Shown: in pieces, positions 1 to 8,900 of the stretch
Position numbering within the stretch: the first letter of the stretch is position 1
Layout: each line of letters starts with the position of its first letter
NCBI GenBank assembly: GCA_015709655.1
Contig: CP054181.1
Coordinates: forward strand, 671,262 to 735,261
Direction of reading: 5' to 3'
Origin: Ignavibacteria bacterium
Lineage (GTDB): Bacteria > Bacteroidota > Ignavibacteria > Kapaibacteriales > Kapaibacteriaceae
Length of the DNA stretch: 64,000 nucleotides
Made by a program: the position numbers and the translations under genes
The notes under the pieces: model-generated
Told to the model about the DNA's origin: nothing
Database searches by the model: none
The model's input: the letters and a program-made list of their open reading frames with translations, nothing else

Positions 1-121
1 GTTCAACAGTCACACCCGGAAAGTTGCCAACTCGCTGCCGAAGCCCGGTAAGCGCATTAAAGAGCGTACTCTTGCCTACGTTTGGCGTACCAACCAGAGC
101 AACAGTTTTACCTGACGTCAT
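1..121 (-). CDS. feoB: Ferrous iron transport protein B, N-terminal fragment
   Basis: This is the first 40 residues of FeoB, the inner-membrane Fe(II) permease whose cytoplasmic N-terminal G domain binds GTP; the rest lies beyond the left edge of the window. The P-loop GTPNVGKS (residues 11-18) is followed by TLFNALTG and then NFPGVTVE, the switch-I/G2 region typical of FeoB rather than other small GTPases. The ATG at 121 overlaps the feoA stop codon by one base (TAATG), which suggests translational coupling. The family call is firm because FeoA directly precedes it. Confidence 0.93.
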   Translation of the reverse strand, partial: MTSGKTVALVGTPNVGKSTLFNALTGLRQRVGNFPGVTVE

Positions 122-384
122 TAGTGTACACTACCCTGCAACGGTTCAGGGTTCTCGGCAACCGGTTCAACAACAACATGAACCGATCCAAGGCGAATCC
201 CTATTTTGCGGGTGGCAAGCTGAATTTCAAGCGGGCCGCCAAAGGGATGTCGGCGCAGAACAATTAACTCGGCACCAAGTACGACGCCAAGTTCGCGAAT
301 TCGCTGGGCTTGTACATCGGTCCCGGATACGGTAACAACCTTGTACATGCGTCCGGTTTGTGCCATCTGAAGCGGTATTGTCAT
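121..384 (-). CDS. feoA: Ferrous iron transport protein A (FeoA)
   Basis: FeoA is a small cytoplasmic SH3-like beta-barrel protein required for FeoB-dependent Fe(II) uptake. The sequence has the family pattern: a Q-R-I-R-E-L-G-V helix, then [19 protein letters not shown] and a closing [12 protein letters not shown] strand. I chose the ATG at 384 (87 residues); an ATG at 366 is also possible, and an upstream extension to 447 adds a stretch unlike FeoA. The gene ends inside the feoB start (TAATG), so the two form an operon. About 115 bases separate it from the divergent DUF2007 gene, so the promoter should lie in 385-499. Confidence 0.88.
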   Translation of the reverse strand: MTIPLQMAQTGRMYKVVTVSGTDVQAQRIRELGVVLGAELIVLRRHPFGGPLEIQLATRKIGIRLGSVHVVVEPVAENPEPLQGSVH

Positions 385-499
385 GGTAGTCTTGAAGTGG
401 TTGAGCAAAATTACTAATCTAAAACGTTGTATACAGACTTTGTTCAAATAAGACTAAAATTTCATTTTAAAAGACGGTTTATGTACGTGGAGCACCATT

Positions 500-805
500 A
501 TGCGTGAGATTGCAGTTTTTTACAACGAATTCGAGGCGGAGTTTGCCGCCGGATATCTGCGTGACCATGATGTGCAGGTAGAGTTGGTTGACCGGAACGT
601 TGGCGGATCACTGGTGGCTTTTGGGGTTGCAGCGGGCGGTATCAAGTTGTTTGTTCCCGACCACCAAATCCCCTACGCAGAGGAGTTATTACAGGAATTA
701 CAAAGACCTGATAATGGTGACGGTTCTCAGGGGGCTCAGGATAACGGTGGGTTAGATGAATGTGCCTCCGTACCGGTTGAATGTATCGGCGGGCTCCTGT
801 GCTAA
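500..805 (+). CDS. DUF2007-type small protein
   Basis: This 101-residue soluble protein matches the DUF2007 pattern, often labelled putative signal-transducing protein. It starts with an EIAVFYNEFEAEFAAGYL segment (short chain, ferredoxin-like fold), then a glycine-rich middle (GGSLVAFGVAAGG) and IKLFVPDHQIPYAEELLQEL, which corresponds to the usual V-x-V-x-x-x-D-x-x-x-A-x-x-x-L ending. The last 30 residues are acidic and glycine-rich and look disordered. The molecular role of the family is unknown. Its 3' end overlaps the start of the polymerase gene, so the two are probably co-transcribed. Confidence 0.75.
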   Translation: MREIAVFYNEFEAEFAAGYLRDHDVQVELVDRNVGGSLVAFGVAAGGIKLFVPDHQIPYAEELLQELQRPDNGDGSQGAQDNGGLDECASVPVECIGGLLC

Positions 806-2031
806 AGTCAATTTTCATCGATTTTAACGCATACTTTGCGTCGGTAGAGCAGCAGCTTCAGCCGCAGCTGCGGGGCAAGCCCATTGCCATTGTACCGGTA
901 AAGGCGCTAACAACGTTTGCCCTTGCTGCCAGTTACGAAGCCAAGGCATACGGCGTTACAACCGGCACACGCATCGGAGACGCACTTGTCAGATGTCCGC
1001 AGCTGATTCTTGTCCAGGCCCGCCACACCGAATACATCAGGATGCACCATGCCCTGGTGGACTGTGTTAATACGGTGATACCGGTAAAACGGGTAATGAG
1101 CATTGACGAGATGGTGTGCGACCTGATGGGTGGGCAGCGCGAGCCCGACCAGGCGAGGCGTTTGGCCAATCACATCAAAGAAACGATTCACACTACGGTG
1201 GGTGTGGCACTGAACTGCAGTATTGGTATCGGACCAAACGACTACCTGGCAAAAACAGCGTCGGATATGCAAAAGCCCAATGGCCTTGTTGTGATCGAGC
1301 AGCACCAGCTACCCGAGATATTGTATTCACTAAACCTCAATGATCTGGTAGGAATCGGAAAACAAATGCTTGTGCGTTTGCACCGACATAGCATTTACAC
1401 TGTTGAACAGCTGTTTGCCGCCTCCGAAAAAAAGCTGCGCACGGTGTGGGGCGGAATTGAAGGCGAGCGTATGTATGCACGAATCCGCGGTGCCAACGTT
1501 CCGCTGGCTGCAACCCACAAAAGCAGTATCTCGCACGAACATGTTTTGGAACCGTCACTTCGCACTGTTGCAGGTGCTTCGGGCGTTATTCACCGGCTCC
1601 TGCAAAAGGCAGCTACACGGTTGCGCTCCTACGCAATGGTCACCGCCCAGGTTACAATCACGATTAAACATACTACCGGCGTTAAATGGAAGAAGCGCAC
1701 GCATATTGCACCAACCAACGATTCGCTGCACCTTACACAACTGATGAGCGATATACTTGGTGAGTGGACTGCCAGTTATACCCAGGTACCGATGAAAGTA
1801 TCCGTTGAGTTAACAAAACTTAGCATCGCCGATTCGGTTCCAATTCCGCTGTTCAATACCAACGGACCGGCGCGCACCAAACTCAATGAGTCACTCGACC
1901 ATCTGAACAGCAAGTTCGGGAAGAACACGATCTACGTTGGTTCGGCATGGAATGGTCTGGAGGGCTCATCTACGCATATTGCGTTTAACCATATCCCACA
2001 ACAGGATGATGCCGACGGCACTGAGCGGTAG
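799..2031 (+). CDS. dinB: Y-family DNA polymerase (Pol IV/DinB-like)
   Basis: This is a translesion polymerase of the UmuC/DinB family. FIDFNAYFASVEQQ at the N-terminus carries the first catalytic Asp and the Phe steric gate, and the palm motif SIDE supplies the second acidic pair. A helix-hairpin-helix thumb follows (LNDLVGIGKQMLVRL), and the C-terminal third is the little-finger domain (HEHVLEPSLRT...). The second Asp of the usual DxD in motif I is Asn here, which some family members tolerate. A GTG at 799 puts the catalytic Asp at residue 8 as in E. coli Pol IV; an in-frame ATG at 781 is the alternative. Either start overlaps the DUF2007 gene. No umuD or LexA box was recognised nearby. Confidence 0.88.
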   Translation: MLKSIFIDFNAYFASVEQQLQPQLRGKPIAIVPVKALTTFALAASYEAKAYGVTTGTRIGDALVRCPQLILVQARHTEYIRMHHALVDCVNTVIPVKRVMSIDEMVCDLMGGQREPDQARRLANHIKETIHTTVGVALNCSIGIGPNDYLAKTASDMQKPNGLVVIEQHQLPEILYSLNLNDLVGIGKQMLVRLHRHSIYTVEQLFAASEKKLRTVWGGIEGERMYARIRGANVPLAATHKSSISHEHVLEPSLRTVAGASGVIHRLLQKAATRLRSYAMVTAQVTITIKHTTGVKWKKRTHIAPTNDSLHLTQLMSDILGEWTASYTQVPMKVSVELTKLSIADSVPIPLFNTNGPARTKLNESLDHLNSKFGKNTIYVGSAWNGLEGSSTHIAFNHIPQQDDADGTER

Positions 2032-2041
2032 CCGGAATTGG

Positions 2042-3796
2042 TTACTGAGCGGCAAACCACACCCGGTGCAGCATGAGTTTATCCATTGCGTTATTTGCAT
2101 AGTCACGTACATACGGTTGCAAAAAACGGTAGTCTTCATCGTGCATAATCAGCAGCATCGGCGCATTATTAATTGCAACCTGCTCCGCCTGCCGGTACAG
2201 GTCCATGCGTTGCTCACGGTTCTGGGTTACCAGAGCCTGTTCGTAAATCCTGTCGAACTCACTGTTCACAAACCGGGTAGAGTTAATTGGACTGATCCCT
2301 GTTCCCTTTGGAACAAGTTTCCCATAGAACAGATTGAGGAAGGTTTCCGGATCAGGGAAATCTGCCACCCAACCCAGCCGGAAGAAGGATGCCTGCCCTT
2401 GATCAATTTTTTTAAGATGCTGCGCAAACTCAACTTGTTCAAGATGGACGGTGATATTCAGATTTTCCTTCAGCATACTTTGAATTGCTTCTGCAATCTG
2501 AACGTTCCTGCCTCCGCCGGAGTTTAACTGCAGAGTAATCGGCCCAAGCCCCTTCCCGTTCGGATACCCGGCTTCGGCAAGCAGCTCCCGGGCAGCCGCC
2601 GGGTTAAAGCTGTAGCCCTGTACCTTTTTATACGGATACCCGGGCATTGAGCTGGGTACCAAACCATGCTCAGCGGGTCCGGCGGCCTGACCATGCAGAA
2701 CGTACTTAATAATACGCCTTCTGTCCACAGCCATGTTCAGCGCCTTCCGAATACGAACATCCTTAAACAGCGGATCAGTTGTTAAAAATCCATAATACTG
2801 CGTACTCATTGCCGGCGTATGCAGAAGCGTGAACCTTGAGTATCTGCCTTTGGGACGCTTATTCTCGTCAACCACATCGGCAAAAAACTCATTCGGTATC
2901 CTATACGATTCCTCCAGGTTGCCTGCTGCGAACTCCAGAAGCTGCAGCTTATCATCCTTCATGAACGAGAACCGCACTTCGTCCAGAAACGGCAGCCGGT
3001 TTCCGGCTTCATCGGTATCCCAGTAGTAGGGATTGCGCCGAAGAACCAACTGTCTGTCGGGTTCCCACCGAACAAACATGAATGGTCCGGTACCAACGGG
3101 GTTTTTGAAGAAGTCCTTGCCATAGTATTCAACGGCTTCCCGGGGATGAATGGCCATGCTGGAAAGAGCAAGGTAGTTCTCAAAGGGGGCTATGGCACGG
3201 GTGAGGGTAATCGTAAAGGTACTGTCATCAACTGCCGCAAAGCCACGCACTCCGGGCAGTGCCGGCTCTGTTCCGGTATCATGACCTTTTACGGTAGCGT
3301 TAAAATACTCTGTCGCCCCGAGGACTTTATCCCGGAAGTAGTCAAAATTTTTAGTACCGGTGCGTATATCGCAAACGCGATTCAGGGAGTATTCCACATC
3401 ATGCGCTGTTAGCATGCGCCCCTTCCCGTCCGGGAAGCACGGATTATCGTGGAAACGGGCATTAGTCCGCAGGTGGTAGGTGTAGGTGCATCCGTCGGCG
3501 CTCACGCTCCACGAGGTAGCCAGCTCAGGGACAAGTTCAAGTCTGGAATTCAGTCCCACCAGCTTGTCATAGATGTTGGATGCAACGTGACTGCTGGTAA
3601 CATCGTTAATCAGCACCGGGTCCAGCGAGCTCATTTCGCCAACTTCATTCAGCCGGTACACGCCCCCGTACTGTTTTCCTCCGGCGGCAGGACGGAAGGT
3701 GCCAATCATGCTTCCCTGCTTTGTGCAGGCAGAAAAGCCGAGTGCTGTGCACACTCCGGCAAGTACGACTGCAACTCTAATTAGGCCGCGTTTCAC
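2042..3796 (-). CDS. ABC-type peptide/solute-binding lipoprotein, family 5
   Basis: This 584-residue protein is a periplasmic or lipid-anchored substrate-binding protein of the OppA/DppA (SBP_bac_5) family. A signal peptide ends in the lipobox FSAC, with the lipidated Cys at residue 24. Family landmarks follow: a Y-R-L-N-E lead-in, LVPELATSW, Y-T-Y-H-L-R, the H-D-N-P-x-F-x-D region, VGTGPFMFVRWEPD, and the C-terminal NNAPMLLIMHDEDY. No permease or ATPase genes lie next to it, so it must work with subunits encoded elsewhere or act as a stand-alone binding protein. It is separated by only 3 bases from the upstream OmpA-family gene and is probably in the same transcript. Confidence 0.88.
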   Translation of the reverse strand: MKRGLIRVAVVLAGVCTALGFSACTKQGSMIGTFRPAAGGKQYGGVYRLNEVGEMSSLDPVLINDVTSSHVASNIYDKLVGLNSRLELVPELATSWSVSADGCTYTYHLRTNARFHDNPCFPDGKGRMLTAHDVEYSLNRVCDIRTGTKNFDYFRDKVLGATEYFNATVKGHDTGTEPALPGVRGFAAVDDSTFTITLTRAIAPFENYLALSSMAIHPREAVEYYGKDFFKNPVGTGPFMFVRWEPDRQLVLRRNPYYWDTDEAGNRLPFLDEVRFSFMKDDKLQLLEFAAGNLEESYRIPNEFFADVVDENKRPKGRYSRFTLLHTPAMSTQYYGFLTTDPLFKDVRIRKALNMAVDRRRIIKYVLHGQAAGPAEHGLVPSSMPGYPYKKVQGYSFNPAAARELLAEAGYPNGKGLGPITLQLNSGGGRNVQIAEAIQSMLKENLNITVHLEQVEFAQHLKKIDQGQASFFRLGWVADFPDPETFLNLFYGKLVPKGTGISPINSTRFVNSEFDRIYEQALVTQNREQRMDLYRQAEQVAINNAPMLLIMHDEDYRFLQPYVRDYANNAMDKLMLHRVWFAAQ

Positions 3797-3799
3797 TGG

Positions 3800-5998
3800 T
3801 TACCGCACCGGAGTTTCAATTTCAATCTGAACCGTCCGTGAATAGGAGCGTCCTTCAGGAGTGTTGTTATCGTACAGCAGTCTGTCGGACCCCACGGGCT
3901 GGATGGTTACCCGGCTGTCAGGCAACCCAAGAACGCGCTGGGCCTCAAGACAGCGTTTCCGGGCCAGTGTCCGGTTATATTCACTGTTGCCCTGCCTGTC
4001 TGCAAATCCAAGGATACTCACCTTACTTTCCGGCTGGATTCTGCTTCGTACTCTATCCATAACACGCTGATTCTCGGCACTCAGTTGTGCTGAATTAAAC
4101 TCGAATACAATCAGTGAATACCGCTCAATGAGTTTACCGCCTTCCTGCCGTGCCTTCATCAGCTGGATGTTGATATAATCCACACCAATGGTATCGGCAA
4201 CAGAACGCTGCTGACCAATCTCGTTGCTTACCGTAAGCTGTGCAACCAATGGTTGAACGCTTTTGGGAAGGACGCCATCGGCGGCCTTCCATTCAATGCC
4301 CGAGGGCTTTCCGGAACCGGTTCCTTCGGCAAGTTTCGACGTACCTTGCTTAAGGCTTGCACTCCATGAGGCGATGTCCTGTCCGCCAGCCACAACCGGT
4401 TTTACTGTTAGTGCATTTGGTGTAATGATCAAATCCTTGTCTTTAAACTCAACCGGTTCAAGGATCACAGGATCGTTTGACGAGATTTCGACCCGGCGGT
4501 TTTCGGACTGTCCGTCAGGCGTTAACGGGTTTGCCGGGCTTGCCGGAAGGAGTCTGGCAGAAACTTTTATCCGTGACGGATCGATTTTAAACGATTCTAC
4601 AAAGTAATTTTTTATAGCTTCTGCGCGCTTCTGTGCCAGATCGCGGTCATTTTTCTCAACGTCAACGTTGTCCACACAGCCAACCAGCGATAGTGTGGCT
4701 GCCGGCGTTCGCAACATTCTGTAACCGATCACATTGAGCAGGTTGCGGTACACGTCGATCTGGTTACGGGTCAGATCCATCGGCCGAAACTCCACAGCCT
4801 GATCGTGTTCGAACAAAATCTGTGCAGTGCTGTCAATGCTGGCTACACCGGTGGGAAAGAATACCTGCGGCAGCAAGGGATAATTCTCGATGACTTCAAG
4901 TTCTTCAACCCGGATTGTATCTACCGGATGTACGGTTCCGGTGGAATCAACCGTCTCGAACTTTAGTGTCAGCTCTGGAGTAAACGGACGTGGTGTTTCA
5001 CGAACGTACGATTCACGTTTATGGGTGGTAATAAACCGGTCATCGGCAACATCGTTAATACTGTCCTCAAACATGGTTGACGCCAGATACACCTGGTCAG
5101 AACGCAAATTTGGCTTTTCAACAATTGTTGTATCCCGGAAAACAACAGTATCCCGAATAATGCGAGGTTCTTTGGGTGCGTATATCCCGTATCGAAGCGA
5201 AACACCCAGTTGGAATGAATTCACAGCCCAGTTCACAGAGCTGACCTTGGTTAACGGCATGTAGTACCGCACTTCGGGCGACATCGAGAATCGCGATTTG
5301 GTGAGCAACTCGTATCCTAATCCAAGGACGGCATGAAACTGGGTTGACTGCAGATCCGGAATCTCGCCGGCAGCTTCGTTACGGATTGTACTGCCATCCA
5401 GGAAGGTATAGCCTTCGGGCGTAAACAGAGTTTCCCGCTGATCGAACGAGTTGCTCAGTATCAGACCCGGGCGAAGTCCTGCATGAAGCCAGAAAAAATC
5501 AAAAACGCGGTATGCTGCCGTTGCCTCAAATGCCGCCATCGGCATTGATGCATTCAGCACGTGTTCAACCTCGACATCGGTACGCTGCTCCGTGGGTATC
5601 GGCCCATCGGCGAGTACCGGTTCATTACCAATTGCCTGTTGCCGTTTTAATGTTCCGCTCATGTTGGTATATGCCAGGCGCACCTGCACCCGAAGATCCC
5701 GAAGAACCGGAATTTCTGCCAGCGCGGAAAATACAGGCATCAGTGAGGTTGCATCCTTATACTCAGAACAGCACGAGGGGAAGCCCGGCAGTGCACCGAA
5801 GGAGGCACTGTGAAGATTGATACCAAGCGCGGCGTTTGCGCCGATAAAGTACTGCAGGTACAGCGTTTTTCCGGTTGACTGATCTATCAGGGTTTCCTGT
5901 GCCGATCCAACCTGGGGAAGAGATGCCAGTACAATACAACAAAGCAGAACAGCGCGAAAACGGAACATATAATTGGCAATATTCATTTTATTGGTCAT
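3800..5998 (-). CDS. Outer-membrane protein with two OmpA-like domains
   Basis: This 732-residue protein has a signal peptide (hydrophobic core about residues 14-32, ending GSAQ). About 250 residues follow that look like a beta-barrel (alternating aromatic strands, YRVFDFFWLHAGLRPG, RFSMSPEVRYYMPL). A first OmpA-like module lies near residues 390-510, with RAEAIKNYFV, RIKVSARLLPAS and ENRRVEI. After a linker domain, a second one lies near 635-732 (FNSAQLSAENQRVMDRV, ILGFADRQGN, YNRTLARKRC, SRTVQIEIE). OmpA domains bind peptidoglycan, so a wall-anchoring role is likely. Its ATG overlaps the stop of the preceding 1594-residue gene (TAATG), which points to coupled synthesis. Confidence 0.82.
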   Translation of the reverse strand: MTNKMNIANYMFRFRAVLLCCIVLASLPQVGSAQETLIDQSTGKTLYLQYFIGANAALGINLHSASFGALPGFPSCCSEYKDATSLMPVFSALAEIPVLRDLRVQVRLAYTNMSGTLKRQQAIGNEPVLADGPIPTEQRTDVEVEHVLNASMPMAAFEATAAYRVFDFFWLHAGLRPGLILSNSFDQRETLFTPEGYTFLDGSTIRNEAAGEIPDLQSTQFHAVLGLGYELLTKSRFSMSPEVRYYMPLTKVSSVNWAVNSFQLGVSLRYGIYAPKEPRIIRDTVVFRDTTIVEKPNLRSDQVYLASTMFEDSINDVADDRFITTHKRESYVRETPRPFTPELTLKFETVDSTGTVHPVDTIRVEELEVIENYPLLPQVFFPTGVASIDSTAQILFEHDQAVEFRPMDLTRNQIDVYRNLLNVIGYRMLRTPAATLSLVGCVDNVDVEKNDRDLAQKRAEAIKNYFVESFKIDPSRIKVSARLLPASPANPLTPDGQSENRRVEISSNDPVILEPVEFKDKDLIITPNALTVKPVVAGGQDIASWSASLKQGTSKLAEGTGSGKPSGIEWKAADGVLPKSVQPLVAQLTVSNEIGQQRSVADTIGVDYINIQLMKARQEGGKLIERYSLIVFEFNSAQLSAENQRVMDRVRSRIQPESKVSILGFADRQGNSEYNRTLARKRCLEAQRVLGLPDSRVTIQPVGSDRLLYDNNTPEGRSYSRTVQIEIETPVR

Positions 5999-8900
5999 TA
6001 GTGCATTACCACTGCTGGTACAATGCGCACCCGTGATGGGGTTGTAAGCCTGAGCGCATACATTCCCGAAGCTCGCTGCTGAACGTTAAACTGAACAACG
6101 CGCGCTGCATCACCAATGGTGTGCACAAACGTTATGCGGTCAACAACAACTCCCTGCGGATTAACCAGCTCAAGGATATGAAGCCCCTTCTCGTACACCT
6201 CAACATCCACCAACAGGTTGTCGGCAGCCGGACTCGGATACGGATTAACCTTAAACTGGCCGGCTTTCTTTATCAATCGCGGACCACCTTCCCGGCAAAT
6301 GTCAAGTCGCAGCCAGCCGTCCTTCTTCCGTGTAGTATAGGTTGAACTCGTTGCCGAAAGTTCGGCAAACAGAACATGGAGTTCGGTACTGTCGGTACTG
6401 CCAAGGGTTGCCTGACCAAGCAGTTCGGTGATGACAGATTCCTGATCTGTTACGGTTACCTGCGGCAGGAGAATTTCCAGTTCAGTGACTCCGCCGATAC
6501 TTTCGTTGCGAAGAATGGTTCCGATACTCACCCGCTGAACAACCATGACCGATGTAGAATACCGTAGCACCATCCTGCCTTCGGCAGTGACTGATGAAGC
6601 AGCACCGGCTACAATCTGGGCTCCTACTGGAATAACCAGTTTATCTTCAGCGGGAGACACCGTCAGTGTTGGCATTCGTACTTCGATCTCCACGTTTAGC
6701 CGGCCACGACCGGAAACGGCAACTGCCTTCCGGTCGGCACAAGGCTGATCGATATCAATATAGATCGTGTCAACGTACGCGATGTTATCTGTTGGACTAA
6801 ATGTTACCGCAAGGTCCAGTCGCTCGCCAGGCTGCAGTAAATATGGCATCGCGGGTCCGCTTATCGTGATAACGCCTCCAGACTCACCCTTCAGACTAAT
6901 TGCTTTGATGGTGACGGGTAAGGCTCCGGTATTAATAAAGGTTACGGTTTGAGTGCTGGACTGCTGAACGTCCACAAAACCAAACACAACCGGACCGGGC
7001 GTGTTGGGAATCGACGTAGCCCGTACACCCGAGAGTGTGCACACAAACGGGGTAGGCTGATTGTTGAGTCGAACGCGTATGGTCACGTCGGCAAACTTGG
7101 CTCCATCGGTGCCCCCGCGGGGATCGAATTGAACTACCACTTTTACAATCTCACCGGGCTGCATTGTTGTTCCGGTAACAGCGGCGGGATTGAGTATCGT
7201 AAACAAAGGAGCATCCGGACCGGTAATACCGGCTGAAATCAGATCTGCGGGGACATTGCTGGTATTCGTAATCAGAATGGTATCTGTTTTTACCATGCAC
7301 TCAGCAAGGGCGCCAAAGTCAATCGTGTTGGTAATCCCCACTGACGCATTCTCGGCCGTCCACCGTACAAGCACCGGAAACGAATCGGCACAGGGCTGTC
7401 CTGAAATGAACCAAAGCGTATCGACGGCCGACATTTCAAATAGCGGTGATACGGTAATGGTAACAACCTGCATGTCTCCGTTGGCCAGCGTAAACGGTGC
7501 AGGAGTAGCCGAGACCACCGTACTTCGTGAACTAACAATCTGGTCGATGGTAACGGAGCTGCCGGTAGTATTGGTGTACTGAACCGGAATCGTAACAGTA
7601 TTGCCGACGGCAACAAGACCGGCATCGATGTACTTATTTCCTGCAAGGTCAAGGTAGGCAAGAGTGCCACTCAGGGGAACGTCGATTTGTGTAGCATTAA
7701 AGGCTGTTGTACGCACACTAAGAATTGCACTTCGCGGTATGGTAGGATCGGCAACAGGACGAAATGCGATCTCGTACAGGGCAGTACCGCCGGGTGGCAG
7801 GATTGTATCCTTGGGCTGACGTAAGATGGTAAAATCAGCCTGATTGGTTCCGTTAATAAAGGCAGGATACAGAAGATTAACGTCAATACCTCCGGTGTTT
7901 CTGATCAGTACCTGCTCAACGGCTGATTGGCACGTGCGGGTAGGCGGGTAAACAACAAAACCAGGGTCGGCAATAACCTGGGCCGCCTGCGACTGCCCTG
8001 CCAGCAAAATGATGACGGAGTCACTGCAGCTACGTCCGCCCAATGTGGTTGTATTGGAACTCATGAGTTTTACCGTAGCCTGGTGGCTTCCACCTGCTAT
8101 CGGTGCGTACTCAAACAACAGGTCAACAACCCCGCCCGGTTTAATGATACCTGGTAGAGCTGGTGTAGCTGAAACAAGCCGGAACGGTGCCGGAACGGCC
8201 GGTATGGCGCCAACGTCAAGATCGCTGGAACCGTCATTACGAAGCTGAAGCAGTAATTGCTTTGCCGAACCTGTGGGAACAATACCGAACTGCCCTGTTC
8301 CAAGTAGGGTAAAACCGGGTGCAACACCTTCAAAACGGATCCAGACGGTATCAGGCTCGTCACAGCCATCGATGTTTAACAGTGTAGCTACCACGCCCGG
8401 ACCAACCCGCTTGGCTACAATCGTAAAGTTCAGGTTCCTGAATCCGCCAACATCAATCGTGAAGGGCAGATTAGCGCTTACCTCTACAAGGCTACGGTTG
8501 GAGCTCACAAACGATAGCGGGGTAACCGGATCAAGGCCAATGTTCTCAAGGATGATTTGCTCCGACAACACTGAGTTAACACATAACGGCCCTACGTTAA
8601 CAGTATCAACCTTGCTCCCACGATAGCGGTACGATAGCTTAATTGGACGCACATCAGAAACATACTCAACAATCCAGGGGTTGCGAAGCGACGATGTATC
8701 AGTATTTACGAGTTCAAGCTTTTCGGACTGCAGACCAGACATGGTGGCCGGCGGACGGAACTCGATGACGTACACCTTACTGTCATTACTCTGAATTGAG
8801 TCGGGGAACGCGGTTGGTGAAACTACACTGTAGCCGGTAGGATTTCCAATGAACCTGGCTGTTGTGATTTCAAGGGGGCTTTCACCCAGATTGGTTACAA

